Positions 43,977 through 52,500 of a stretch of DNA of 64,000 nt are shown piece after piece. Position numbers and translations under genes: made by a program. The DNA is from Flagellimonas meishanensis (GTDB lineage: Bacteria; Bacteroidota; Bacteroidia; Flavobacteriales; Flavobacteriaceae), in NCBI RefSeq assembly GCF_019880545.1, contig NZ_JAINVW010000001.1, forward strand, positions 434,001 to 498,000. The letters are read 5' to 3'. The notes under the pieces are model-generated. The model saw only the letters and a program-made list of their open reading frames with translations. It had not been told where the DNA came from and made no database searches. Numbering within the stretch: the first letter of the stretch is position 1; the number at the start of each line of letters is the position of its first letter.

Positions 43977-44558
43977 ATGAAACGAATTGTCATCCTTGCA
44001 TCTGGCAGTGGGTCCAATGCGGAAAACATCATCACCCATTTTAGCTCAAATCCGGAAGTGGAAATTGTCGCTGTGCTAACCAACCGTAAAGACGCAAAGG
44101 TATTGGAGCGATGCGCAAGGTTGGAGGTGCCGGCCCTTTACTTCAACAAAAAGGCGTTTTCAGGATCGGATGTATTGCTTCGGTTGCTTAAGGGTTTGAC
44201 TCCAGATCTTATCGTTCTTGCCGGGTTCCTTTGGAAAATACCTTCCCATTTGATCCAGGCCTTTCCCAATAAAATAATAAACATACACCCCGCGCTGCTT
44301 CCCAAATATGGAGGAAAGGGGATGTACGGAGACCATGTGCACAGGGCCGTAAAGGACAATTCCGAATCCGAAACGGGCATTACCATCCATTATGTCAATA
44401 AAAATTACGACGAGGGCGCAATCATCCATCAGGCCAAAACTTCAATAACTCCCAACGATACCGTTGGCAACATTGCCCAAAAAGTGCACCAACTGGAATA
44501 TGAGCATTTTCCGAAAGTGATCGAAAAAATAGTGCTGGAGCATGGCAAAGAAAGCTAA
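43977..44558 (+). CDS. purN: Phosphoribosylglycinamide formyltransferase
   Basis: 193 residues; transfers formyl from 10-formyl-THF to GAR in purine synthesis. N-terminal ASGSGSNAENII binds the phosphoribosyl moiety. The catalytic N/H/D set is seen in INIHPALLPKYGGKGMYGDHV near 99-119 and the later Asp of NYDEGAIIHQ near 140-150. The upstream gap contains TACTTTAG, a 7/8 -7 match of the same form as in the first small-RNA unit at 48.2 kb. The RNase H gene overlaps its end by 17 bases. Confidence 0.95.
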   Translation: MKRIVILASGSGSNAENIITHFSSNPEVEIVAVLTNRKDAKVLERCARLEVPALYFNKKAFSGSDVLLRLLKGLTPDLIVLAGFLWKIPSHLIQAFPNKIINIHPALLPKYGGKGMYGDHVHRAVKDNSESETGITIHYVNKNYDEGAIIHQAKTSITPNDTVGNIAQKVHQLEYEHFPKVIEKIVLEHGKES

Positions 44559-45177
44559 ATTCTATGTGGTCTGGAAGGGCAAACGGCCTGGAATTTATGA
44601 GTCTTGGGATGACTGCAAAGCCCAAATTGAAGGTTTCAAGGGAGCCCAATACAAGTCTTTTTCCACATTTGCCGAGGCAAAAAAGGCCTTCAACGGTAAC
44701 TATCTGGAATATAAAGGAAAATCCAAGGGAAAGGAAGAGTTGTCGCCGGAAGCACTTCTGAAGATTGGCGACCCCAACTACAATTCCATTGCCGTTGACG
44801 CAGCCTCCAGTGGAAATCCCGGAAAAATGGAATACCAGGGTGTGGATACCAAAACAAAAAGGGTCCTATTCAAACAGGGGCCATTTCCGGAGGGCACCAA
44901 CAACATCGGCGAGTTTTTGGCCTTGGTGCATGGCTTGGCGTTCTTAAAAAAACAAAAAAGCAATCGTGTCCTGTATTCCGATTCGCGAATCGCGATAGGA
45001 TGGGTGCGAAAGGGCAAGTGCGGTACCAAACTGAAAAAAAATTCTAAAAACCAAGCACTTTTTGAACTTGTTGCGCGCGCTGAGGACTGGTTGAAAAAAA
45101 ATCGCTACACCACCCCCATTGTAAAATGGGAGACCAAGGCGTGGGGGGAGATTCCCGCTGATTTTGGACGAAAATAA
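44542..45177 (+). CDS. Ribonuclease H with N-terminal viroplasmin-like domain
   Basis: 211 residues. Residues 1-50 form a viroplasmin/hybrid-binding domain (KFYVVWKGKRPGIYESWDDC; KGAQYKSFSTFAEAKKAF), which binds RNA-DNA hybrids. Residues 75-210 form an RNase H domain: the acidic active-site residues appear in SIAVDAASSGNPG, NNIGEFLALVHGL and LYSDSRIAIGW, with the last probably in GEIPADFGRK. It removes RNA from RNA-DNA hybrids in the cytosol. The ATG lies inside the end of purN, so translation may be coupled. The variant C-terminal motif is typical of this Bacteroidota subgroup from memory. Confidence 0.88.
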   Translation: MAKKAKFYVVWKGKRPGIYESWDDCKAQIEGFKGAQYKSFSTFAEAKKAFNGNYLEYKGKSKGKEELSPEALLKIGDPNYNSIAVDAASSGNPGKMEYQGVDTKTKRVLFKQGPFPEGTNNIGEFLALVHGLAFLKKQKSNRVLYSDSRIAIGWVRKGKCGTKLKKNSKNQALFELVARAEDWLKKNRYTTPIVKWETKAWGEIPADFGRK

Positions 45178-45224
45178 AATCTCCCGGCAAGCAAATTCCC
45201 AAATTTTTGCAATTGAACCCCACG

Positions 45225-45258
45225 TTGTGCGAAATGGAATTGCTAAACCGTATATTTG
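45225..45258 (+). promoter_or_regulatory. Candidate promoter of the PfkB kinase gene
   Basis: A perfect -7 box TATATTTG (45251-45258) with TTG at 45225-45227, a 23-base spacer at the long end of the Bacteroidota range. The start codon is 17 bases after the -7 box. Confidence 0.5.
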
Positions 45259-45274
45259 CACAAAATTTTTGTGA

Positions 45275-46201
45275 ATGGGCAAATTGCTGATCGTTGGAAG
45301 CGTTGCTTTTGATGCCATTGAAACACCGTTTGGAAAAACGGGGAAAATTTTGGGAGGTGCTGCCACCTTCATCGGATTGGCCGCTTCCCAGTTTAAGGTA
45401 AAGTCTGCAATCGTGTCTGTGGTCGGTGACGATTTTCCCAAATCCTATTTGGATCTGCTCGAGGATAGGAACATTGATATTTCTGGTATTGAGATCATAA
45501 AAGGCGGAAAGACCTTTTACTGGAAAGGTAAATATCACAACGACCTGAACTCAAGGGACACTTTGGTCACAGAATTGAACACCCTGGCCAATTTTAACCC
45601 CATTGTCCCAAATGGTTTCATGGATGCCGATGTGGTGATGCTGGGCAATCTGCATCCGAATATCCAGATGAGTGTAATTAACCAGATGGAAAAACGACCA
45701 AAGTTGACCATTTTGGATACCATGAACTATTGGATGGACAACACCTGGGATGAGTTAATGGCCGTGATTCAAAAAATAGATGTGATTGCCATCAATGATG
45801 CAGAGGCCCGTCAAATGACCCAGGAATATTCCTTGGTAAAGGCCGCTGCCAAAATCCAGGAAATGGGGCCCAAGTATGTGGTCATAAAAAAGGGGGAGCA
45901 CGGTGCGCTATTGTTTCATGAAGAACATATCTTCTTTGCCCCGGCACTTCCTTTGGAAGAAGTTTTCGATCCCACAGGGGCGGGGGATACTTTTGCTGGT
46001 GGGTTTTCCGGTTATCTAGCGGAAGCAAGGAACATCTCCTTTGAAAATATGAAGAACGCCATTATACAAGGGTCGAACCTCGCCTCCTTCTGTGTGGAAC
46101 GTTTTGGCACTGAACGAATGTTGGAACTACAGAGGCATGAGGTGGAGAATAGGCTAATGCAGTTTAAAGAATTGACTCAATTCAATATTGAATTGAACTA
46201 A
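45275..46201 (+). CDS. PfkB-family sugar/nucleoside kinase
   Basis: 308-residue ribokinase-family kinase: N-terminal LLIVGSVAFDAIETPFGK and LGGAATFIGLAASQF, C-terminal VFDPTGAGDTFAGGFSGYL with the catalytic Asp near 238. Its lid and substrate residues differ from the fructokinase at 10.4 kb. Close relatives in Bacteroidota are annotated only as sugar kinase or adenosine-kinase-like. The position before a PurF-type gene weakly favours a nucleoside, but no residue I can see decides this. A short terminator hairpin follows. Confidence 0.82.
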   Translation: MGKLLIVGSVAFDAIETPFGKTGKILGGAATFIGLAASQFKVKSAIVSVVGDDFPKSYLDLLEDRNIDISGIEIIKGGKTFYWKGKYHNDLNSRDTLVTELNTLANFNPIVPNGFMDADVVMLGNLHPNIQMSVINQMEKRPKLTILDTMNYWMDNTWDELMAVIQKIDVIAINDAEARQMTQEYSLVKAAAKIQEMGPKYVVIKKGEHGALLFHEEHIFFAPALPLEEVFDPTGAGDTFAGGFSGYLAEARNISFENMKNAIIQGSNLASFCVERFGTERMLELQRHEVENRLMQFKELTQFNIELN

Positions 46202-46204
46202 ATA

Positions 46205-46231
46205 TGCCCTGGACACTGTCGGGGCTTTTTA
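46205..46231 (+). terminator. Probable terminator after the PfkB kinase gene
   Basis: Imperfect stem built on GCCC/GGGC with an inner GAC/GTC pairing, followed by five T. It partly overlaps the purF promoter region. Confidence 0.5.
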
Positions 46232-46234
46232 TTT

Positions 46235-46242
46235 TAGTTTTG
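46235..46242 (+). promoter_or_regulatory. -7 element TAGTTTTG directly before purF
   Basis: Perfect TAnnTTTG match ending 2 bases before the purF ATG. If used, the transcript would be leaderless or start inside the gene. Confidence 0.35.
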
Positions 46243-46244
46243 TT

Positions 46245-48143
46245 ATGAGTGACGCCATCAAGCACGAATGCGGGATATCATTGATCCGTTTGCTTAAACC
46301 CCTTGAATACTATAAAGAAAAGTATGGTACGGCTTTTTATGGGGTGAACAAAATGTACCTGATGATGGAAAAACAGCACAATCGCGGACAGGATGGTGCA
46401 GGTTTTGCCAGTATAAAGCTCGACATGAGCCCCGGGGAACGATATATGAGCCGTGTGCGATCCGCGGACCCACAGCCCATACAGGATATTTTTGATCAAA
46501 TCAATGCCAGGATCAATACGGCAATGACCGAAAATCCCAACTATGCCGATGACGTGCAGTTGCAAAAAAAGAACATCCCCTATATAGGTGAACTGCTTAT
46601 GGGCCATGTGCGCTATGGTACCTTTGGCAAGAACAGCATAGAAAGCGTTCATCCATTTTTAAGGCAAAACAACTGGATGCACCGTAACCTTATTGTTGCC
46701 GGAAACTTTAACATGACCAATGTTGACGAGCTTTTTGGCAATCTGGTGGAACTGGGACAACATCCCAAGGAAATGGCGGACACCATTACGGTAATGGAGA
46801 AGATTGGGCATTTTTTGGATGATGCCGTGGCCAAGCTATACAAACAAATAAAGAAAGAGGGCTATAACAAAAGGGAGGCCTCACCTTTGATAGCCGAACG
46901 ACTGAATGTTGGAAAAATTCTGAGAAAGGCCTCCAAAAACTGGGATGGTGGCTATACCATGGGCGGCATGTTGGGGCACGGCGATGCCTTTGTTGTTAGA
47001 GATCCAGCGGGAATACGCCCAGCCTATTATTATAAAGATGATGAAATTGTGGTGGTAGCCTCCGAAAGGCCCGCAATCCAGACGGTATTCAACGTAAAAT
47101 ATGAAGCTGTACACGAATTGGATCCTGGACACGCCCTTATCATCAAGAAGAACGGCGCCACCAAATTGCAGCAGATCCTAAAACCCACGGAACGCAAGGC
47201 ATGCTCTTTTGAGCGCATTTACTTCTCACGCGGAAGTGATAAGGAAATCTATCAAGAACGAAAGATGTTGGGGAAGTTGTTGTTTCCCCAGATCTTGAAG
47301 TCCATAGACCACGATTTGGTCAATACCGTTTTCTCCTATATTCCCAATACTGCGGAGACCTCATTTTTTGGTATGGTCAAAGAGGCGCAGAACTACCTCA
47401 ACAAAAGAAAGGAGGAACAGATTTTGGCCATGGGGCCCAAGATTACCCGAGAAGAACTCCATGAAATATTGGACGTTCGGCCCCGCATTGAAAAAGTGGC
47501 CATAAAGGATGCAAAGCTCCGCACCTTTATTACCCAAGATAGCAGTCGCGATGACTTGGTTACCCATGTCTACGACATCTCGTACGGTTCCGTAAAAGAA
47601 ACCGATAATTTGGTGATCATTGATGACAGCATCGTGCGGGGAACGACATTAAAAAAGAGCATTCTCAAAATCCTGGATCGCTTGTCGCCTAAAAAAATAA
47701 TAGTGGTTTCCTCGGCCCCTCAAATACGGTACCCCGACTGCTATGGGATAGATATGGCCAAACTTGAGGACTTTGTTGCCTTCAAGGCGGCCCAAGCCCT
47801 ACACCAAGATCATGGCACTACCGAGATAATTAAGAACATCTACGAAAAATGTGTGGCCCAGATACATTCCAAGGATAAAGACGTGGTAAACTACGTAAAG
47901 GAATTTTATGAACCATTTACGGCCCAGCAGATTTCCAAAAAAATCGCAGAGATTCTGAGTCCAGATGATATTAATGCGGAGGTCGACATCATTTACCAAA
48001 GCATTGAGAGCCTGCATGAGGCATGCCCGAACAACTTGGGCGATTGGTATTTTACCGGCAACTACCCTACCCCGGGGGGCAATCGGGTAGTCAACAGGGC
48101 ATTCATCAACTTTTACGAAGGCAAGAACCAAAGAGCCTATTGA
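46245..48143 (+). CDS. Amidophosphoribosyltransferase, long form
   Basis: 632 residues, longer than the usual 470-510 of PurF. Class II glutamine amidotransferase domain with the candidate nucleophile Cys9 in KHECGISL, implying removal of an 8-residue leader; further motifs NRGQDGAGFASI near 47, GHVRYGTFG near 119 and VAGNFNMTN. The PRPP-binding loop NLVIIDDSIVRGTTLKKSI lies near 457-475. It should make phosphoribosylamine from PRPP and glutamine, the first step of purine synthesis, but Bacteroidota often carry a second shorter PurF, so this may be a paralog with a modified role. The three small-RNA-like units lie downstream on the same strand. Confidence 0.85.
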   Translation: MSDAIKHECGISLIRLLKPLEYYKEKYGTAFYGVNKMYLMMEKQHNRGQDGAGFASIKLDMSPGERYMSRVRSADPQPIQDIFDQINARINTAMTENPNYADDVQLQKKNIPYIGELLMGHVRYGTFGKNSIESVHPFLRQNNWMHRNLIVAGNFNMTNVDELFGNLVELGQHPKEMADTITVMEKIGHFLDDAVAKLYKQIKKEGYNKREASPLIAERLNVGKILRKASKNWDGGYTMGGMLGHGDAFVVRDPAGIRPAYYYKDDEIVVVASERPAIQTVFNVKYEAVHELDPGHALIIKKNGATKLQQILKPTERKACSFERIYFSRGSDKEIYQERKMLGKLLFPQILKSIDHDLVNTVFSYIPNTAETSFFGMVKEAQNYLNKRKEEQILAMGPKITREELHEILDVRPRIEKVAIKDAKLRTFITQDSSRDDLVTHVYDISYGSVKETDNLVIIDDSIVRGTTLKKSILKILDRLSPKKIIVVSSAPQIRYPDCYGIDMAKLEDFVAFKAAQALHQDHGTTEIIKNIYEKCVAQIHSKDKDVVNYVKEFYEPFTAQQISKKIAEILSPDDINAEVDIIYQSIESLHEACPNNLGDWYFTGNYPTPGGNRVVNRAFINFYEGKNQRAY

Positions 48144-48209
48144 GGCACCCGCAAGGGCAAGAATACCATCTGTGCAGTTCATCGATGAAACGAGTAGATT
48201 AACGGGTTT

Positions 48210-48242
48210 TTGTACATTGGGCAATCCGCAAACCTACTTTAG
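48210..48242 (+). promoter_or_regulatory. Promoter-like sequence of small-RNA unit 1
   Basis: -7-like box TACTTTAG (48235-48242, one mismatch) exactly 5 bases before the conserved core; TTG at 48210-48212 with a 22-base spacer. Confidence 0.5.
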
Positions 48243-48246
48243 TGTT

Positions 48247-48320
48247 GCCATAGCATAAGTAGGTTAAGTTCATGGTAAGATTTGGGGCAAAAAAGGTGGA
48301 AGCTATTCCACCTTTTTTAT
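48247..48320 (+). ncRNA. Small-RNA-like unit 1 of a three-copy family
   Basis: Predicted transcript of about 73 nt. The conserved core occupies 48248-48287 and begins CCATAGCATAAGTAGG; its CCAT end can pair with ATGG at 48271-48274 to present a loop of about 20 bases. Right after the core comes an intrinsic terminator: 13-bp stem 48289-48301/48306-48318 with loop GCTA. The -7-like box lies 5 bases upstream of the core, and the base before the core is a purine, suitable as +1. The core is identical to unit 2. The frame ATG GTA AGA TTT GGG is present, but the reading frame downstream runs through the terminator and differs between copies, so a peptide is unlikely. I do not recognise an RNA family. 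Confidence 0.65.
48289..48318 (+). terminator. Terminator of small-RNA unit 1
   Basis: Stem AAAAAAGGTGGAA paired with TTCCACCTTTTTT around GCTA; 13 bp, no mismatch, ending in six T. Confidence 0.85.
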
Positions 48321-48452
48321 TTTTCCTTAGCCTCAAGCCACCCATTACTATTTATTTCCATTAAAGAATTTAGCGTTAGTACCGATAATGGCATTTCATC
48401 CGAAATTAAAGGGTTTCATCTAAAAGCTTTTTCCAAAAGGGGGCCTCTGCAC

Positions 48453-48460
48453 TACATTTG
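48453..48460 (+). promoter_or_regulatory. -7 element of small-RNA unit 2
   Basis: Perfect TACATTTG, exactly 5 bases before the conserved core. No TTG lies at the expected -33 distance (the position reads T-rich). Confidence 0.5.
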
Positions 48461-48464
48461 GAGG

Positions 48465-48537
48465 ACCATAGCATAAGTAGGTTAAGTTCATGGTAAGATT
48501 TGGGGAAAGAAGGCGGAGATCACTCCGCCTTCTTTAT
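48465..48537 (+). ncRNA. Small-RNA-like unit 2 of a three-copy family
   Basis: Predicted transcript of about 72 nt with the same architecture as unit 1: purine at the likely +1, 40-base core at 48466-48505 identical to unit 1, then a 13-bp terminator stem (48506-48518/48523-48535) with loop ATCA. The stem sequence differs from unit 1 at several paired positions, and both sides changed together (GGTGGAA/TTCCACC versus GGCGGAG/CTCCGCC). It has the best -7 box of the three. Confidence 0.65.
48506..48535 (+). terminator. Terminator of small-RNA unit 2
   Basis: Stem AAAGAAGGCGGAG paired with CTCCGCCTTCTTT around ATCA; 13 bp, no mismatch. Confidence 0.85.
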
Positions 48538-48623
48538 GTTTGAATACCAAGGATTTATCCATTTTAATGGAGAACTACCGAATCCATTTTTTTTCAAAAA
48601 ATCAAAAATTTACCCAAAACCCT

Positions 48624-48653
48624 TTGTTATTTCTCACAATACCAGTATTTTAG
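48624..48653 (+). promoter_or_regulatory. Promoter-like sequence of small-RNA unit 3
   Basis: TTG at 48624-48626, a 19-base spacer, then TATTTTAG (48646-48653, one mismatch to TAnnTTTG), 5 bases before the core. This is the best full TTG-N19-box arrangement of the three units. Confidence 0.55.
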
Positions 48654-48657
48654 TCTC

Positions 48658-48733
48658 GCCATAGCATAAGTAGGTTAAGTTTATGGTAAGATTTGGGACG
48701 AAAAGGGTGGGGGCTTCCCCGCCCTTTTCTATT
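48658..48733 (+). ncRNA. Small-RNA-like unit 3 of a three-copy family
   Basis: Predicted transcript of about 75 nt. Core at 48659-48698 with one internal change (C to T at core base 24, which extends the CCATA/TATGG pairing by one pair) and a different last base. The terminator stem 48700-48712/48717-48729 is 13 bp with one G-T wobble and loop GCTT, again different in sequence from the other units but the same in size. Its 3' end faces the sod gene, separated by a second, bidirectional terminator. Confidence 0.65.
48700..48729 (+). terminator. Terminator of small-RNA unit 3
   Basis: Stem GAAAAGGGTGGGG paired with CCCCGCCCTTTTC around GCTT; one G-T wobble, followed by T/A-rich sequence. Confidence 0.8.
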
Positions 48734-48750
48734 TTGTTGTCATTTGCAAT

Positions 48751-48792
48751 AAAAAAAGCCGTTCAACATAGTGAACGGCCATTCTTTTTTTT
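48751..48792. terminator. Bidirectional terminator between small-RNA unit 3 and sod
   Basis: Stem GCCGTTCA/TGAACGGC with a six-base loop, A-run on the left and T-run on the right, so it can end the sod transcript (minus strand) and also any read-through from unit 3. Confidence 0.8.
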
Positions 48793-48805
48793 GGATTCCA
48801 GATAT

Positions 48806-49414
48806 CTACCTGCCCGCCTTGTAATTGTCGGCCACCTTATCCCAGTTGATCACATTGAAGAACGCTGAAATATAATCCGGTCTCCGGTTTTGATAGTTTA
48901 GGTAATAGGCATGCTCCCAAACATCAAGTCCTAAAATGGGATGCCCGCCACAACCTACTCCGGGCATTATGGGATTATCTTGGTTAGGGGTGGAGCAAAT
49001 CTCCAGCTTGCCCCCTTTGTGCACGCACAACCAGGCCCAACCCGACCCAAATCTTGTTGCAGCCGCCTTACTGAAATTTTCTTTAAATCCATCAAAAGAG
49101 CCAAAGGAAGCTTTAATGGCATCACCAAGGTCTCCACCGGGGGTTTCCCCTCCATTGGGAGACATCACTTCCCAGAAAAGGGAATGGTTGTAAAAACCTC
49201 CGCCATTGTTCCTTACAGCGGCATTGGACATATCCAGATTGGATAGAATTTCCATGATATCCTTTCCCTCCAAAGCGGTGCCTGCGATGGCCCCATTCAG
49301 ATTTGTGGTATATCCGTTGTGGTGTTTTGTATGGTGAATTTCCATGGTGCGTGCGTCAACATGGGGTTCTAGGGCATCGTATGCATAAGGTAATTTTGGT
49401 AATTCAAAAGCCAT
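48806..49414 (-). CDS. Superoxide dismutase, Fe/Mn family
   Basis: 202 residues from the ATG at 49414 ([10 protein letters not shown]; a TTG two codons upstream is possible). It removes superoxide in the cytosol. Metal ligands: H27 in [12 protein letters not shown], a His in NHSLFW near 77, and Asp and His in [20 protein letters not shown] near 164-183. Fe versus Mn use cannot be fixed from the sequence; [19 protein letters not shown] is Mn-like. It is monocistronic, converging on the three small-RNA-like units. Confidence 0.96.
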   Translation of the reverse strand: MAFELPKLPYAYDALEPHVDARTMEIHHTKHHNGYTTNLNGAIAGTALEGKDIMEILSNLDMSNAAVRNNGGGFYNHSLFWEVMSPNGGETPGGDLGDAIKASFGSFDGFKENFSKAAATRFGSGWAWLCVHKGGKLEICSTPNQDNPIMPGVGCGGHPILGLDVWEHAYYLNYQNRRPDYISAFFNVINWDKVADNYKAGR

Positions 49415-49533
49415 GATCAATTGTTTTATTGTTAATATTTACTTCCCGTAAAAATACGGGTTTTAACACATATATTCCGCTAAATCCATGTTAAGTTAGG
49501 CTCGGGAATCCGTAATTTGCATCAAAAAGTTTT

Positions 49534-52500
49534 TTGGAAGATTCTTGTTTTAAAATATTCAGTGCCTCGGCCGGTTCCGGAAAAACATATGCCCTGGCCA
49601 AACAATATCTCAAGCTATTGCTTTCCCATCCTTCTCCCTCGGGATTTAGGCAGATTTTGGCCATGACATTTACCAACAAGGCCGTGAGCGAGATGAAGAC
49701 CCGAATCTTGGATCAGCTCCATGCCTTTGGCAACGATCCAACACCAAAAAACCAGATTCCCTTGTTTCTACAGCTTTGTGAGGAGCTCGGAATGGATGAG
49801 AAACAGTTGAGGGCAAGGGCAAACCTCGTGCTAAAGCTGATCCTACACAATTATTCCTTTTTTGAGATATCCACCATTGACAAGTTCAACCACAAGATCA
49901 TCAAGACATTTGCCCGGGACCTTCACCTTTCACAGAATTTTGAGGTGGAACTGGACACCGACCTGCTGTTGGAAGAAGCGGTGGGAAGGCTGTTGGAACG
50001 AACCGGTACGGACCAGCAATTGACAGAGGCACTAATAGCCTTTTCACTGGAAAAGATTGATGATGACAAAAGCTGGAACATTGCCTTTGATCTAAAGGAA
50101 ATTGGAAAGTTGCTCTTTCAGGAAAACCATGCGGCCCATGTTGAGGCACTGCGTTCCAAATCGATTGATGATTTTCGGGAAATCCAGAAAAATTTGGCGT
50201 CCCAGATAGATGCGATGGAACAGAAAGCAAGGGCCGAAGCAGCAAATGTTCTACAAGAGATTCGCGGACAAGGTTTTGATTTTGAGGATTTTCCGAGAAA
50301 AACACTCCCCAACCACTTTCAAAAAATAATGGAGGGAAAATTCAATCCGAGGGAGCTTTATACCAGCAAAACCCTTGAGCCCAACTTGATAGAAGGCAAG
50401 ATACTAAAGGCCAATGACAACCGGGATGTTTCTGTCCTGTCCAACACTATTCTTACAGCGTATCTATCCATCAAAAAATATATATACCGCCACAGCTACC
50501 TCAAGAACATGTATGGCAATATCGTTCCCATGACGGTTTTGAACGAAATAGCCAAGGAGATCAAAAATATTGAGTTGGAAAGGGATATCACTCCCATTTC
50601 ATCCTTTAACACCATCCTTTCGAAAGAAATAAAAAACCAACCCGTGCCCTTTATTTATGAACGCATGGGAGAAAAATATCGCCATTATTTTGTTGACGAA
50701 TTCCAGGACACCTCGAGGATGCAATGGGAAAATTTGATCCCACTCATCGGCAATGCCTTGGAAAGTGAGAATGAAAGGAGCGAACGGGGCTCACTTTTTT
50801 TGGTTGGCGATGTAAAACAAGCTATTTACCGTTGGCGTGGAGGAAGGACCGAACAATTTTTAAATCTCATCAATACCAGAACCAATCCTTTTGTGGTGGC
50901 ACCCACCGTCCACTCCCTAGATACCAACTGGAGAAGTCTGGATGAGATCGTGGGGTTCAACAATGCCTTTTTTGCCGCTGTGGCGCCCACTTTGGAAAAT
51001 GAGGATTACCGAAATCTATTTCTGAAGGATTCCCACCAAAAAACGAACAATAAGCCTGGAGGTTTTGTGCAGCTCACCTTTTTGGAAAAAAATGGGGAGA
51101 ACCAAGATGCCGTTTACTGCGAAAAGGTTCTGAGCACAATTAATTATATTGTTTCGGCTGATTATACCCATTCCGATATTTGCGTGTTGGTCAGGGACAA
51201 CAAAAAGGGAGTGCTCTTGGCCAATTTCCTTGCCCAGAACAATGTGCCTATCATTTCGTCGGATGCGCTACTGTTGAACAAAAATGAAAACGTGGCTTTT
51301 TTAATTGCGGTGCTCCGGGTTTTTGAGAACGAACAGGATCTGGAAGCTGCATACCTTATATTAAGGTACTTGTGCCAAGATAAAAGCGATAGGCATGGAT
51401 TCATTTCCAAAAACCTGTTCCAAATAGCTGATTTTCTTTCTTCGGAACACGGATTCAATATTGGCGCGCTAAAAGGGCATCCAGTGCTTACCATCCTGGA
51501 AAATGCCATAGTGCAGTTCAAGCTTGCCAACGATGCCCCTGCCCATATTGTATCCTTAATGGATACGGCCCTTGAGATTGAAAAAAGAAAAGGTCCCAGT
51601 GTGCATGCCTTTTTAAATTATTGGGAAGTAAAAAAGGAGACCCTGTCCATTGCCGCTCCTGAAGGTGTTGATGCGGTGAACATCATGACCATCCATAAGG
51701 CCAAAGGACTTGAATTTCCATTTGTGATATTCCCATTTGCCAACACACTTTTGGATGATAAAAGAAAGAAGAAAAAGATATGGGCCCCCTCAAGCAATAA
51801 GGATATAGATCTGGGATTGGAGGAATTTCTGATCAACAGTACCAGGGACATGTTGACCTATGATGAAGAAGCGGCCCAAATCTATATTGATGAGGAGCAG
51901 AAGTCGATTTTGGATGCCATGAATGTGCTGTATGTGGCTCTAACCCGGCCAGTAATGGGACTTTATATATTCACGGACGAGGCCAAACCCTTGGCCTCCA
52001 TTAATGAAGCGTCCTCCTATTCTGACCTTTTCCAATGGTATGTTCAGCAAGTTGATGTTCCAAAGAATGCAGATCTCATCTATACTTTGGGTGCATTTCC
52101 ACAAAATCTAGGTACAACTGATAAGTCAACCACGTCTCAACAGGACATTACATACATAACAAGGGGCAAAGGAGATTCTGAATTTGCGATTTCAACAAAA
52201 ACCGGGCGCTTATGGGACGATGAAAGGCTAGAGGCCATAGAAAAAGGTAACCTTATACATTTTGCGCTGAGCCAGATACATACCTTGGAAGATATTCCAA
52301 AGGTGATAAAAATGATGTTGGACTCCGGAGATCTGCCCCAAGCTTCTGCCGAGGAGATAAAACAAAAGATTCTCGATGTGGTAACCCACCCCCACCTAAA
52401 AGCCTACTATTCCGCCGGTGTCCAAATATTGAACGAACGGGAAATCCTCACCAGAACCGGCGTTTCCCTTCGACCGGATAGGATAACCATTTCCAGAAAC

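Larger units (their letters stand above)
48248..48697 (+). repeat. Three direct copies of a 40-base core in the purF-sod intergenic region
   Basis: Copies at 48248-48287, 48466-48505 and 48659-48698. Copies 1 and 2 are identical over 40 bases; copy 3 differs at two positions (C to T at core base 24 and the final base). Copy-to-copy distances are 218 and 193 bases, and the intervening sequences share no visible similarity beyond the -7-like box and the terminator architecture. The remaining intergenic sequence (48144-48209, 48321-48452, 48538-48623) shows no ORF or other element that I can support. Confidence 0.9.

Noticed and set aside
48282..48476. 64-residue frame on the plus strand between small-RNA units
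   Set aside because: It crosses the unit 1 terminator and ends inside the unit 2 core; it has no plausible start context.
48248..48697. CRISPR array
   Set aside because: The 40-base repeats are separated by about 153-178 bases, each has a terminator right after it and a -7-like box before it, and there are no cas genes.
48683..48868. 61-residue frame on the plus strand
   Set aside because: It starts inside the small-RNA core, passes through two terminators and runs antisense into the end of sod; there is no protein-like composition.
49030..49060. Short match between the small-RNA core and the sod gene (AAGATTTGGG)
   Set aside because: The sod mRNA carries the same sense as the RNA, not its complement, so it cannot pair; a 10-base match is expected by chance at this scale.
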